From assembly GCA_950295325.1 (NCBI GenBank), contig OX485805.1, positions 36,259,501-36,319,500 on the forward strand: a DNA stretch of 60,000 nucleotides, in the 5' to 3' direction. This document shows, piece after piece, positions 12,661 through 24,164 of this stretch (positions within the stretch are counted from its first letter, which is position 1; each line of letters begins with the position of its first letter). Made by a program: the position numbers and the translations under genes. The stretch comes from Polytrichum commune. Its lineage: Eukaryota; Streptophyta; Polytrichopsida; Polytrichales; Polytrichaceae. The notes beneath the pieces were generated by a model. The model made no database searches. It was not told the origin of the DNA and was given only the letters and a program-made list of their open reading frames with translations.

Positions 12661-13840
12661 CTAAGCAATAACCTCATTAAATGTACCTTCTTGAATCACC
12701 TTCAAAATGCGCTCCAAGAAGAGGTCATCTAAAATGGGAGGCAAGACATCACCCATGCTGATAGTACTTTGATGGGTGCTACGAGCTTCACAAAATAATA
12801 ATAAGATGTGGGCAAAGGAAAGAATGAAGCGAAGAACTATCCACAAATTGTTTTCATGGATGCGGCTGCCCATTAGCAAAGACATTGTACTATTTTGAGA
12901 TTATATGTTTTCCACATATCCAATCTTCTCATATGCAAGTGGACCAAGCGGCCATGTTGTCATGACACACGTGGACAACATAGAGGTGGGTACCTTCATT
13001 CAACAAATGGATCATTGTTGAGAAGCTTGGCCACCTCATAGTTGCTCCATGTTGCGTTGTGAACACATTCATCTATGATGGGATTGGCTTGTAAAACAAT
13101 CAATAACACATAGTATTGGTGCTTGCAAGGGATGTAATTCCCTTTCTTCCCAATATTGGTGTAGAACATCTTTTGAAAATCAACGCAATTGCATCTTGGG
13201 AACTTGTCCATTGTCACACTCCACTCCATGCCAAGATTTGCGCTATTCTAGTTCGTCAAAGGGTACAACCTCCTTGTACCAAGAAACTATGCTCTTTATG
13301 GTACCCACCATGAACCATCCAAAATCCATTTTTACGAAGTGGTCAACAGTAGGTTGCACTCGATGAATTGCCTTGTTTTTCACGCATTGCAATATGTGTG
13401 TTGTTTAGCTTGGAGAATGCATGTTGGGTGTGCTCATCTGGCACAAAGTTCATTAAAATTTTCTCACGCAGTGTCTCCAATTTAAAACCTCCATCATCAA
13501 GCATAAACATCTTGGTAGTGGTCAAAATGGTTTTGTTTTCCACTTACCAAAACGATGGAACTGCTGGCTTGAAAAGATTATAGTCACACACCGAACCCAT
13601 CACACGCATCCCAATATCATATGCACAAAACCAATGGACATTTGACTTTGACTTCTTAAATGAAGGAAATTGAAAAGGTTCTTTATAACATGGCGCATGG
13701 ATATCGTTGTTAATGACATTCTTGCACTTCTCAAGGGTCACCACTTTGACCGCAAGGCATTTCACATTGGAGCCCTTATTGGTGCATGAAATATGCCATA
13801 GCATAGTAGACAACTGGGTCTCCACTACCTTCCCTAGCAC
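12661..13840 (-). pseudogene. Decayed ORF set with SWIM-like zinc-binding motif
   Basis: On the minus strand, open segments follow each other from 13840 down: 13840-13544, 13543-13343 (same frame, one stop between), 13229-12996 (another frame) and 12885-12661. The third has CNC followed by about 22 residues and then CKH, the CxC..CxH pattern of SWIM zinc-binding domains, with a following YYVLL. SWIM domains occur in plant MULE transposases, FAR1-like proteins and many lineage-specific plant families. I see no DDE triad, so I cannot say which. Stops and at least one frame change mark it as degenerate. Segment 13343-13840 is unrecognised apart from its continuity. Confidence 0.4.
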
Positions 13841-14163
13841 ACAAAGAAAGGGTATGCCGCGAAACTATTCTATGGATTTTGTGTGTGATGCAGTTTACAC
13901 TATTTTAACGATGCAAATCATTAGAGCCACCCAATTCGTCGGAGATGATCCTTCATAGACCCAAACTCCATCTCCCCCTACAAATGGGGCACTTGATCAT
14001 GAAGCTCTAATGTATGTTTATCAACAACCCTTGCTACGGCAACAAGATCATAATGTCAATGCATGGCATGCCACAATAACTATGTTTGATCAAGACCCCT
14101 ATTCTAGGGACTTATTGAAGTCCCAAAAATTAGATTAACAATCCATAGGGGTGATTGCTCACA

Positions 14164-14223
14164 CCAAGTCAACACCATGACCTCAACCAAGTCAACAACC
14201 ATGACCTCAACCAAGTCAACACC
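14164..14223 (+). repeat. Short tandem repeat (about 25-bp unit)
   Basis: The unit CCATGACCTCAACCAAGTCAA is repeated about two and a half times with small length differences. Confidence 0.75.
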
Positions 14224-14226
14224 TTC

Positions 14227-17200
14227 TTCCCGGATGCAACATGCCATGAGTGATGAACAATCTCTGACGAGTTATAGTTGGGAGTTGTTGCTTGCTCCTC
14301 CAAGGACATACTCTATAACCCAAACACCATGAAAGTGAGAAACATAAAACTGGACACAACATACAACCATTAGAAAGGACAAAGCCCTAGTAGCACCAAC
14401 AAGTTCATGTCCATCATAAATTATTGTCAAGGTTGCATACCCCCATTGATGAAATTGAAAGTGCTAGTAGGCCAACCATTCTAGGAGAGCATCTTGGTTC
14501 TTTGAGTTGCACGATCCCATTGTTTGTATTAAATGCTTCAACCTCATGCAGACCTCATGACGCTCAACTAAGCATCTTCTTCAAATTTATAACCCTTGAA
14601 ATTATAAACCAATTGCACAAACTCTTTCCTCTTGGATTTTTGCATGTGTTTCTTATGCTTTTCAAAAAATATTGCTCCCAATGGAAACCACATGTGTATT
14701 CCCCACCCTGAATGGGCTCTTTTGGGTTCCCATAACCAAACACCCTTCGAACCTTGATAAAATTGGCTTGTGGATTTAGCCAACCAATATAATACAAAAT
14801 TGCTTAAAATTTGGTCTACCTTAATGCATACATGTTGTTATGAAAATGGATATCTGGCTCAACATTATTTATTTGTTTTTTGGAAGAACTTTACCATGCA
14901 TGATTCATTCATATTTGGTGAAGCCCATGCGGAATCTTACATGGAAGTTATCGTTTGGTACTTCAAGTGTTTAGTCCAATACCATTCTACAATTATCAAA
15001 GCTTCAGATATGATTCAAATGTATTGAAGCACAATCAAACTAAAGATCAGATTGCACAAGCAAATACACATACACAACGACATATGAATAATGCTTGGAG
15101 TGAGATGGTCACCCTCACCCCTTGCCTTGCTCTTTATATCACTTTTCCTCCTTGATTCAAACAATGGATATCTCAACTCCTACTTTTCACAAAGCATATG
15201 GGTTTATTCAAACCTTATTCATTTGAAGAAATCTAACCTTTACAACTCAATGACTATGAGCAACCTAATGCTCTACCTTCAACAAAATGGGACTCATAGC
15301 CACCTTGCAAATGCGTAGCTTTTTTTCCCCCACAAGTCATGCCAAATCGGTTGCTATTTGATCCACCCTTTCAACAAAATCTTGGAACATCTAGTCAACA
15401 CATCAATTTAAGATGTTGGAACATAGGAGATTTCAAGTACTTAGATGAGGAACCCAAAAACAAACAATTTAAAGTTTTAACCCCCCTTAGTAATAACTAT
15501 TACACAACAATGTGTTATCGTTTCATTTCATGGCAAGATTACACATTGACAAACACAAGCATATAAGTGCCCAATGAAGGTGGTAGTAACTTGTGGGCAA
15601 AAAGGCATTGCATTTTATGTTTTAATCCTCCTTTTGAAGTTGTCGTTTATATTTATCTGAGACAAAATTGACACTTATGCGATTTTACAAATTAAGAAAG
15701 ACAATATATCTCACTAGCATATCCCCTTGAAATGTTGCCGTTTTTCAAAAAAAGAAGAAAAGTATAATTTCAATAGAGTTATCTATAAAGTCCCTCAAAG
15801 AGGGATGAAACATGGAGTTCGGTCCATCTTTGAGAGAATTGTCTATTCAGAGTTTGTTAGCATGTCATGTTTTGGAAGTTAATTTTGAAAGTTAGATGAA
15901 ACTCCTAACATTAGACATGTTTCATAGCTTGATTAGTTTCCAAATGAAGTTGGCCTCATAATTTAAGTAGGTAGATTCTCAAAGATATGGTGGTTACCTA
16001 CAACTGGGTAGCAAACCAACTAAGCATTAGCAAGTAAGCATGTTTTGGAATTAATATATAACCTTCTAGCTACAACTGTGATTATGACACACAACTTCAA
16101 TGATATAGTGTTCTTATATTTCTGGCCAGATGCCGATAATTACTAGGCAACAATAGTAATTGGCTAAGTATATCCCATATGTGGGGAAACCTAGATTAAA
16201 AGGGGCATACTACTTGGGGATTCCTAGCTCCACATAAACATTGATACATAGGTGAGTAATGATATGCTCCTTGAGCCTCTTGCAACCTTATTAAAACCTT
16301 GAGACGACTTTAAGATATGAACTAGGGTTTGTTCATGGAACTTTGTCGCCCTACATCATGAATTGACATGGAGGAGGCTAGCTTGTCCCACCCATCCTAG
16401 TGTGACAAGCTAGAAAGCCAAGATTTAATATTCGAACTCCATTCAATGAGCATGTTCATTTGAAGTCTTAAGAGAAACTCGGTGACTTCATGGATACGCT
16501 CTCAAACGGATATTTTAGCCAACTACGGATGACTTCAATACTAGTAGACTTACAATGGTCTAACTTAGGTCTCCACAATAAGGAGAATGGATGAACAAAC
16601 AAGACATGGGCGACTTGGCACATTTGGTACAAGCCTAGCTTGCTTGAACTCATAAAGCCATGCCCATATGGGTTGTCCTTATGCTTTCAAATATTTAAAG
16701 TACTTTAGCTTCGATTGATTGACTGCAACATGAATGATTAAGATGCCAAGTTTTCTAGAGTCCTTGAACTTATGCTTGATTGTACTAGATGTGGAGTGGG
16801 ATGGGAGTCCATTATCACCGAATCCACGTCTTCATAATACGGTAGTCATTGTATTGGTCACCCGTTAGTCCTTCATATTGACCTTGTGTGGATCTATAGC
16901 TTATTTGTTCAACCCCGGGAGGGGTGTACTCTTCATTGGAAACCTAAATGATGTGCATGGGTTGCTATGAAATTGAACTCCCTATGTATGAGAGGTTTAT
17001 AAAGGAAAACAAGTGTATATGTATTAACGGCAGGCTATATATCATGTATTTATGTCAATTTTTCAATGTAACGTAATAAATGCTTCCACTACATATATAA
17101 GATATTAATCTCAAATAACATAAGCATTTATTACATATAAAATTAACTTTCACCTTCCAGTAAGAAAGTCATTGACCATTTTTCATCCATAACATGTAAC

Positions 17201-17546
17201 TCAACACTTGCATCAAGCAGACAAAGACAAAAGCATAATAACTTAGCCATAATTTAAAGAGCAAAACTCAAGGGAACCTAGGAGCGTTCCGTGAGCCTTC
17301 AATTTGTAAAAAGCTAAAATCCAAATGCAAACCCCAACAAGAATGAACGAGGTAGTCATCAAGAACTATCACCATATGACAAAAATGGATGAAAACATTA
17401 ATTGGATGGAACTAACACATCTATTGTCAATTTTTTCTTTAAGCCATGGGGCCCCCCTTTTGTACATTTGCCTTTACTTCAACATTCTTAGTAGCCTTTT
17501 TGAATGTACACACTAGTGAAAAACAATACCATTCCCTCACATATAG
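14227..17546. other. Intergenic, no gene recognised
   Basis: This holds several open frames of 60-95 codons, but none has a recognisable domain and neighbouring frames are interrupted. Around 14424-15566 (plus) a string of short frames may be remains of an old transposon; no motif confirms this. Confidence 0.45.
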
Positions 17547-17870
17547 TATGTGAATAGAATGGCTATACCCCCCCCCCCTCTGCGTGTATAGAATGGCTAG
17601 AATAGGCATTGACAAGCCACCCTAAACCCACCTTGAACGAACCCAAGATACAGTGCAACCTCTTACCTACCCTACATGAAGGTAGTGAAGGTCGCTATGA
17701 GGTGGCGCCACTAATGGCACCTAAAACTGTCACTCCAAAGGCTCATACAATGCATACACTCTTGCACCATGGGGAACACTTCAAGGTAGTAGAGTGTTGG
17801 TGATTGGGAGGCGTTTATAAGTGTTGGTTTTGGGTGGGGTGTTGGTTTTAGGACCCTCTACCTTACACTA
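17547..17870 (+). repeat. Dispersed repeat, copy B
   Basis: This matches 10845-11101. It contains an 11-base C run (17568-17578) where copy A has a mixed C-rich stretch, and an additional stretch after GCGCCACTAATGGCACC that copy A lacks. Confidence 0.7.
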
Positions 17871-19095
17871 ATGCCTCAAATAATACCCCTTCTTACACTC
17901 ACGTTAGTTCATACTTGGTATGAAGAGTCCAACCCTAGGGTTACGGAACATAGTTTAAATTAGACTTAGATTGGGATGTACTGTTTTTATGGAAATTAAA
18001 AATTAAAACTAAAAAAACCACGAACTACAAATGAAAATTGGCAAAATTATACATTTCTGGAAGTTTTTTTTGAGTATGGAATTTCTTTTGACGTGTTTAT
18101 TTTCTATTTTCTATTGAGACAACCTTTTGGGTTCTTTCACCACAAGATTTGGTTGGTTATTAAACATTACCCATTTTTGGACATGTAAGATTTCATGTAA
18201 ATTCTACATCCATTTTTTTGACATGCTCATAAATGATCACCTCCATTACGATGACCTCATGTAAAATAAAGTAAGACTGTCACTCACTTTTCACCCAATG
18301 AGAGATTTTAGAAAGTAATGGTCACGGTAATTGGTCATGAGTGTAAACATGCCCTAAGTAGAACTATACCAAGGACAAAGTCTAGAATTACAACATGCTT
18401 GGACTATATGGGCTAACCCATTAACCAATTTGGCTCATGTGGACATGATTATGATAGAATAAACATATAAGTTTTTATCATATTACATCATCATTATTTA
18501 TGATAATTTTTCATAAAGTAATATACCAATATACATCACATTTCATTGTTGTAACATTCAAGTAGGTACTAAAGTTTTGTGTGTTCATAATTTCTAACAT
18601 GCTTGAGTTATATGGACAAGTATGTCAACAAGGTTTGCTAATGTAGTCATGATTATGATAAGATTGAATAATGGAGGAATTTAGAGAATATACCTCAAAT
18701 TAGTAAAAGAAAAAAGGAAAGATGTCAACAATTAACTTGTTGGACTTGGATACACTAGGATCTCGACCGATTATGCCCAAAAATCTCCCCGGACAATGAA
18801 GTGGAACTCTAAGTAGCCCGAGTGATGGAGAGAAATCACGGACTCAAGCCCGTTCATCAAGTGATTGATTGGGCGAGGGATTGAGTGGTTGATTGATTGG
18901 CTTGGTGATTTGAAATGTTCGGTTGTTTGTGTAAGATCTTTGTAAATATCTCTACTAGACTTGGAGACTTTTACGGCATCCGATTCCATAAAGAATGTCC
19001 TAAGCTTTTCCAAGCCTAATGACCTTAGTACACAATGTGCACCAAACGTAGACTAGTGCTACTCTTGGGGAGATTCAACCACTACACTTACTATT

Positions 19096-19876
19096 GGGGG
19101 ATATTAAAGTCCCCCCACGAACTTATAGGGGGGGGGGGGGGGTAGATTCGGGGAGGGGCAATCGTCCATCCAGAAAATCCAGATTTTCTAGACCCAACCG
19201 AAACCTGCTGCCCGTCCGTCCGCCTGCCTGACTTCGAAAAAACCATTGTCCTTGCATTCTTGAAGGCCGCTTATCCACAAATCTCATATTGAGTGCACTT
19301 CACCTTCAAGGTCCAAAATCCAATACATATGTTCATTTTCATTGAGTAAATAAGCAATTGATTGGGATTTCATTGTCAAAGTGAAATCGCCAATAAAGCA
19401 TGTAAATGACTTGGAAGTCAAAAATATTACAAAACCCTCATTAGCATCGAGGTTGTGATTTTTGTGACTTACCATTGCAAGGGTCTTTGTCATTCTAAAA
19501 TGGAACTAAAATTAGTGATTTATTTTTATATGTTAATTATTATAATATTTTAGTTAATGCCTTTTACTTTCACAAAGTTTTCATATGCATTCAAACTATT
19601 TAAGTGTGATTGAATGTATTTAAGTCCAATTAATCTTGATTAATTCTAATTAAGCCCAATTAATCTTGATTAATTCTAATTAAGCCCAATTAATCTTGAT
19701 TAATTCTAATTAAGCCCAATTAAATAATAAAGCATGCTACCCAAATTAATTAATCCTAATTAATGATAAAATTTACTTATTGGAATTAATCATAATTTAG
19801 TTTTATGGACGGGCGGTTGCCCTTGTCCGAATCTACCTCCCCTAAAAGTTTGTTGGGGGAACTCTAACGTCCCCCC
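19096..19876. mobile_element. 781-bp non-autonomous TIR element with 8-9-bp target duplication
   Basis: Imperfect TIRs of about 75 bp begin GGGGGA..TTA and share GGTAGATTCGG followed by GGGCAA. The flanks are TTACTATT (19088-19095) and TTATTATT (19877-19884), an 8-bp target duplication with one change; with the preceding C it could be 9 bp. The right flank continues TTGGAGTTACACA, which resembles the uninterrupted sequence at 52005-52025 (TTACTATTCGGAGTTACACA), a paralogous empty site. Long TIRs with an 8-9-bp duplication point to hAT or MULE type. A 15-base G run is at 19128-19142. No transposase is visible. Confidence 0.8.
19621..19723 (+). repeat. 30-bp tandem repeat
   Basis: Three full copies and a part of TAAGCCCAATTAATCTTGAT plus ten further bases, inside the 781-bp element. 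A diverged relative occurs inverted at 37146-37250. Confidence 0.9.
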
Positions 19877-20159
19877 TTATTATTTGGAGTTACACAACTT
19901 TGATGTTATATCTATTCATTATTGATGTATTTTAAAAATAAAATAATTTTTTTAGTGTTTTATAATGTCCAAACAATCAATTTGACCCTTGTTGGCAAAA
20001 AACAAGATACATAGTAAATAATCATATCCTTTCGTAAGTACAAAAAGTAATTCATTCAATACATTCAACTCACAAATGGGTTGGTTGAGTTTGAGAACTT
20101 ATATTGGTTCAAGTTCAAGAAACACTTGGATCTCGACTCATTTTTGTTCAAAATCTCTC

Positions 20160-20774
20160 TGACATTGGATTGGGGCTAAAGCATGGTAAAGTGAACAAGT
20201 AAAGTGGTATTCCCTTCCATTGTGATATAATTTTTCATATACAGTAAGGGAAGTAGGCTCAATTCTATACAAAATTTGATTTCGAGACCATGAAGCCCTC
20301 AATGGGTTTGAACCAAACATAGTACAAATTTGTGCCTCTTTAGTATTACGGAGATATGTATGAAGTAGATCCTACATTGGGTGGTGGATTTGAGCTTAAA
20401 CCTACTTCATTTCAAAAATAGTTGTGATTTTTTGTGTATAGTTTGGGTATTTGGCAAGATCATACTGTATGTTAGCATGCCACAAAATCTGGAGCAAAAT
20501 GCATTTTCTTGAAGTCTACTTCATCCTCACTTTCCAAAAACTGCCAATTATGGAAGTAAATTCTACAAACTTAAGAGTCTACTTCTATGAATGTAAAGCA
20601 TGTAGTTTGCAAATAAATTTACAAAGACATCATGACCCACCTTATTTATGACTTTAATATGAATCGCTATATATTTTTTTGATTTATGTAACTAAGAAAT
20701 GTGGCTACTTGCGCCTCCAAATTGAGAGGATACAACTTTTGTTCACTTTACCATGCTTTGGCCCACCAATGTCA
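20160..20774. mobile_element. TIR element, about 615 bp
   Basis: The ends TGACATTGG..GGGC and then AAAGCATGGTAAAGTGAACAA (20160-20198) recur inverted at 20732-20774. The inside is AT-rich and non-coding. No convincing target duplication was seen, so the exact limits are approximate. Confidence 0.6.
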
Positions 20775-21498
20775 ATTGAACCTTTCTTTTTCTTTTTCTT
20801 TTTGGTTTGAATGTGATGCCTTCTTGTGGCCAAAAGTCAAGCACACACATTGTTTTAGACACCCCCAAATGTATGTGGAGAACAACACAAAAACAATAGC
20901 TGATAATTTTTTTTGGGTGGGTGGAATATTTCTATAGATTTCCATATATAAGATGTTCTTACTCCCTATTGGGCCATGCGTTTGGCAATACATGCACTTA
21001 CTCATCCTAATTCCAACATCTAAGAAACATACAAGTTGGATGCCCAATATTTGTAAGTATGAGAACGTCGAAATCAAACTAAGGGTGGTAGATGGAATAA
21101 TATGTTTCTTAATCCTCAACTTGTTGGGCGCAAAGACTTTCATGACATGGACACTTCCTCCACACATAGTGCCCGAATCTAGTTATAGGGTGTCTCGAAT
21201 TGAAGCTTCTTTCTTGGTCGATTGTGGACATGAAAGGCCACCCTCACATTGATGAGAATCTTGTTAGTTGTCAATCCACGTTAAAGTTGGTGTTCACATG
21301 GTTTCTATTTACATTAACACTGATCTACACTGTTTACATCTCACAATTTTCACAAAAGCTCCTCTAGGTCAAATTTTATGGGAATCACGATGACCCGAGG
21401 CGTTCCACTACACACACTAATCACCCACCAAACACCCTAGGGAGTTTGAAGTCGAACGAACGTCGGGGAGCCAAGAAAAAGGGGGGACCCGAACACAC

Positions 21499-21502
21499 AA
21501 AA
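21499..21502 (-). terminator. Pol III terminator after tRNA-Thr copy 1
   Basis: On minus, TTTT begins three bases after the tRNA-Thr discriminator base. It is the first T-run after the start of tRNA-Ala, so the pair would be read as one transcript. Equivalent runs are at 21902-21905, 22305-22308 and 22707-22710. Confidence 0.8.
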
Positions 21503-21504
21503 GT

Positions 21505-21578
21505 TGCTTCCACTGAGAGTTGAACTCAGGACCTCCCGCTTACTAAACGGGTGCTCTAGCCAACTGAGCTATAGAAGC
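21505..21578 (-). tRNA. tRNA-Thr(AGT), copy 1
   Basis: A 74-nt cloverleaf. The acceptor stem GCTTCTA pairs with TGGAAGC, with discriminator A. The D arm TAGCTCAGTTGG matches box A. The anticodon stem CCCGT/GCGGG has loop TTAGTAA, anticodon AGT. The T arm CTGAG/CTCAG has loop TTCAACT (box B). There is no intron. Its 5' end lies five bases after the 3' end of tRNA-Ala on the same strand, and TTTT (21499-21502) follows, so it is likely the second member of a two-tRNA transcript. Confidence 0.97.
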
Positions 21579-21583
21579 ATGGT

Positions 21584-21656
21584 TGGAGATGCGGGGTATC
21601 GATCCCCGTACCTCTCGCATGCTAAGCGAGCGCTCTACCATCTGAGCTACATCCCC
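21584..21656 (-). tRNA. tRNA-Ala(AGC), copy 1
   Basis: A 73-nt cloverleaf. The acceptor GGGGATG pairs with CATCTCC and includes the G3:U70 wobble pair that is the identity mark for alanyl-tRNA synthetase. The anticodon stem CTCGC/GCGAG has loop TTAGCAT, anticodon AGC. The T arm is CGGGG/CCCCG. There is no T-run before tRNA-Thr. Upstream on minus, a TATAAC string about 22-27 bases ahead (plus 678-683 of the 21-kb block) and a CAA about 7 bases ahead match the usual plant Pol III upstream layout. Confidence 0.97.
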
Positions 21657-21677
21657 CAATGTTGGGCAGTGAAAGTA

Positions 21678-21684
21678 GTTATAG
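21678..21684 (-). promoter_or_regulatory. TATA-like upstream element of tRNA-Ala copy 1
   Basis: CTATAAC on minus lies about 22-28 bases before the mature tRNA-Ala start, inside an AT-rich stretch. Together with CAA near -7, this is the arrangement commonly found upstream of plant tRNA genes. It is present for copies 1-3 and absent for copy 4. Confidence 0.55.
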
Positions 21685-21907
21685 TGTTTTATCCATCATA
21701 ATGCCCTTTGTGTCGGGTTTTCCCGCTCGTAAGGTCACTAAGGCCTTCGGGGTTTCTGCCCTCACCCTCATTGCCCTTGCACACAAGAAAATCCTCCACC
21801 TAAGGCGTTCCACTACACACTAACCCCCCACCAAACACCCTAGGGAGTTTGAAGTCGAACGAACGTCGGGGAGCCAAGAAAAAGGGGGGACCCAAACACA
21901 CAAAAGT

Positions 21908-21981
21908 TGCTTCCACTGAGAGTTGAACTCAGGACCTCCCGCTTACTAAACGGGTGCTCTAGCCAACTGAGCTATAGAAGC
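21908..21981 (-). tRNA. tRNA-Thr(AGT), copy 2
   Basis: Same sequence as copy 1, 403 bases on. TTTT terminator at 21902-21905. Confidence 0.97.
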
Positions 21982-21986
21982 ATGGT

Positions 21987-22059
21987 TGGAGATGCGGGGT
22001 ATCGATCCCCGTACCTCTCGCATGCTAAGCGAGCGCTCTACCATCTGAGCTACATCCCC
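21987..22059 (-). tRNA. tRNA-Ala(AGC), copy 2
   Basis: Same sequence as copy 1, with G3:U70, five bases ahead of tRNA-Thr copy 2. The TATAAC and CAA upstream strings are kept. Confidence 0.97.
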
Positions 22060-22310
22060 CAATGTTGGGCAGTGAAAGTAGTTATAGTGTTTTATCCATC
22101 ATAATGCCCTTTGTGTCGGGTTTTCCCGCTCGTAAGGTCACTAAGGCCTTCGGGGTTTCTGCCCTCACCCTCATTGCCCTTGCACACAAGAAAATCCTCC
22201 ACCTAAGGCGTTCCACTACACACTAACCCCCCACCAAACACCCTAGGGAGTTTGAAGTCGAACGAACGTCGGGGAGCCAAGAAAAAGGGGGGACCCAAAC
22301 ACACAAAAGT

Positions 22311-22384
22311 TGCTTCCACTGAGAGTTGAACTCAGGACCTCCCGCTTACTAAACGGGTGCTCTAGCCAACTGAGCTATAGAAGC
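22311..22384 (-). tRNA. tRNA-Thr(AGT), copy 3
   Basis: Same sequence as copies 1 and 2. TTTT terminator at 22305-22308. Confidence 0.97.
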
Positions 22385-22389
22385 ATGGT

Positions 22390-22462
22390 TGGAGATGCGG
22401 GGTATCGATCCCCGTACCTCTCGCATGCTAAGCGAGCGCTCTACCATCTGAGCTACATCCCC
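22390..22462 (-). tRNA. tRNA-Ala(AGC), copy 3
   Basis: Same sequence as copies 1 and 2. The upstream TATAAC and CAA strings are kept. Confidence 0.97.
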
Positions 22463-22712
22463 CAATGTTGGGCAGTGAAAGTAGTTATAGTGTTTTATCC
22501 ATCATAATGCCCTTTGTGTCGGGTTTTCCCGCTCGTAAGGTCACTAAGGCCTTCGGGGTTTCTGCCCTCACCCTCATTGCCCTTGCACACAAGAAAATCC
22601 TCCACCTAAGGCGTTCCACTACACACTAACCCCCCACCAAACACCCTAGGGAGTTTGAAGTCGAACGAACGTCGGGGAGCCAAGAAAAAGGGGGACCCGA
22701 ACACACAAAAGT

Positions 22713-22786
22713 TGCTTCCACTGAGAGTTGAACTCAGGACCTCCCGCTTACTAAACGGGTGCTCTAGCCAACTGAGCTATAGAAGC
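22713..22786 (-). tRNA. tRNA-Thr(AGT), copy 4
   Basis: Same tRNA sequence as the other copies. TTTT terminator at 22707-22710. One G fewer in the flanking G run makes this offset 402. Confidence 0.97.
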
Positions 22787-22791
22787 ATGGT

Positions 22792-22864
22792 TGGAGATGC
22801 GGGGTATCGATCCCCGTACCTCTCGCATGCTAAGCGAGCGCTCTACCATCTGAGCTACATCCCC
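22792..22864 (-). tRNA. tRNA-Ala(AGC), copy 4 (array edge)
   Basis: Same tRNA sequence as the other copies, but the upstream flank is unrelated. There is no TATAAC near -25 and CAC replaces CAA close to the gene. Internal boxes A and B are intact, so it may still be transcribed, but through a different 5' context. Confidence 0.95.
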
Positions 22865-23811
22865 ATGGTGCCAAAGAGTGAACCATGCCGCAATACCGCT
22901 AATGCCTTGATGTTTGATTCTTGAGTTTGGATTGTATCTACCTATTTACCTACATGTACATACATAATAATGATGGCATTAGACAGATTACATGGAAGCA
23001 TGAAGGACCCATCTAGTCGTAGTATGAGGCTAGGGGTGCAATCTTCATACCATGTATGTACTAATGTGAATGGAAAAAATGGTCTTTTATGAGGCATTAG
23101 GGTGGATAATATACATGAGGGGGAGGTATTGTTTTTCTTAGTGTGTACAAATAAAAAACTATTGAGGATTTTAAAGTAGAGGTATATGGCAGGATGGGGC
23201 CCTATAATTTAGAGAACAAATTTAAAATAAATCTACTAATTTCATACGATTCATTGTCCTCCATGAACAATGTCGGAAGACTTTTCCAAAGAAATCGTAC
23301 ATTTTTGGAAACACCAACTTTTCCCATTGCTTTGTAGTTTTTTTTAGATTTGTTTAGATTCTATTCTAACTTAGATTAGGATCTTTACCACCACTTGACA
23401 TTAAGTTTGTCCTAGAAACCGACATAGGTGATGAAAGTAACTACTCAAATTAAAATAGCTTGAGATAACTCAAAGGTAGGGCTACCTTTACTAGACGAAG
23501 AGCATCAAACCAATGTGTGCCTGTTTAATGCTCTTTTGAGGAGGTCATTTGGAGCTTGTTACTTTTTATTATGCAGCTTTAATGACGTATGTCATAGGGT
23601 CGGATTATTCTGAGTTACATCCTATGAATGAAAATTTCTTCAATGCCTTTCGTATTAGAAATTGAAAGTGAAATTATATGAATAACAAAGACATTCTTTC
23701 ATGATTTATACATTTGTATGTGGCTAAAGTCATTTAACACATTACATTGAAAAACTTTGTAGATATAGATGATTATATTATGTAGAGTACTTTAAGCACA
23801 TAGATACCTTT
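22865..23811. other. Intergenic, no gene recognised
   Basis: AT-rich, with no tRNA, conserved frame or element boundary seen. Confidence 0.5.
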
Positions 23812-24156
23812 CTCGAGGGGGGGGGGGTAGTCATTGGTTGGAGTAGCAATATACGTGCGAACAAATGATAGGGTATTTTAAAAACATGGGGGAAAAAAAT
23901 TATAAATGGACTTAAGAGTATTATAGGGTATCAAAAATGGCACTGGACATCTTTAAAGTACTATAGGGTATGGAATAATAGGTAATTTGGAATTATAAGT
24001 AATGCAAGTCATTTTTCTATTAACCCAAAGTAGAAATTTTCATAATGATAGCATGTGAAAAAAAGAAGAGAATTGAAAGTAAAACCCCCCCCTATAAAAT
24101 GGTGGTTGTTCGCACCTATATCCTTAACTTTTTAACACACTGCCCCCCCCCCCGAG
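23812..24156. mobile_element. 345-bp MITE with G-run termini and perfect 8-bp duplication
   Basis: The ends CTCGAGGGG.. (left) and CTCGGGGG.. (right, inverted) each run into 11 G bases and share a further TAYGTGCGAACAA inward. The flanks are a perfect ATACCTTT repeat (23804-23811 and 24157-24164). The 8-bp duplication suggests a hAT-type target, though TIRs this long and G-rich are atypical. The inside is AT-rich with no coding. Confidence 0.85.
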
Positions 24157-24164
24157 ATACCTTT

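Larger units (their letters stand above)
21398..22864 (-). repeat. Tandem array of four Ala-Thr tRNA units (period about 403 bp)
   Basis: The array consists of near-identical units, each starting with AGGCGTTCCACTACAC, then a spacer with GTCGAACGAACGTCGGGG, a T-run terminator on minus, tRNA-Thr, five bases, and tRNA-Ala. The offsets between equivalent tRNA positions are 403, 403 and 402. The fourth copy stops right after the tRNA-Ala, so it lacks the roughly 140-base segment found upstream of the other three. The small number of differences indicates recent amplification or gene conversion. The 65-codon frames across each unit are by-products. Confidence 0.97.
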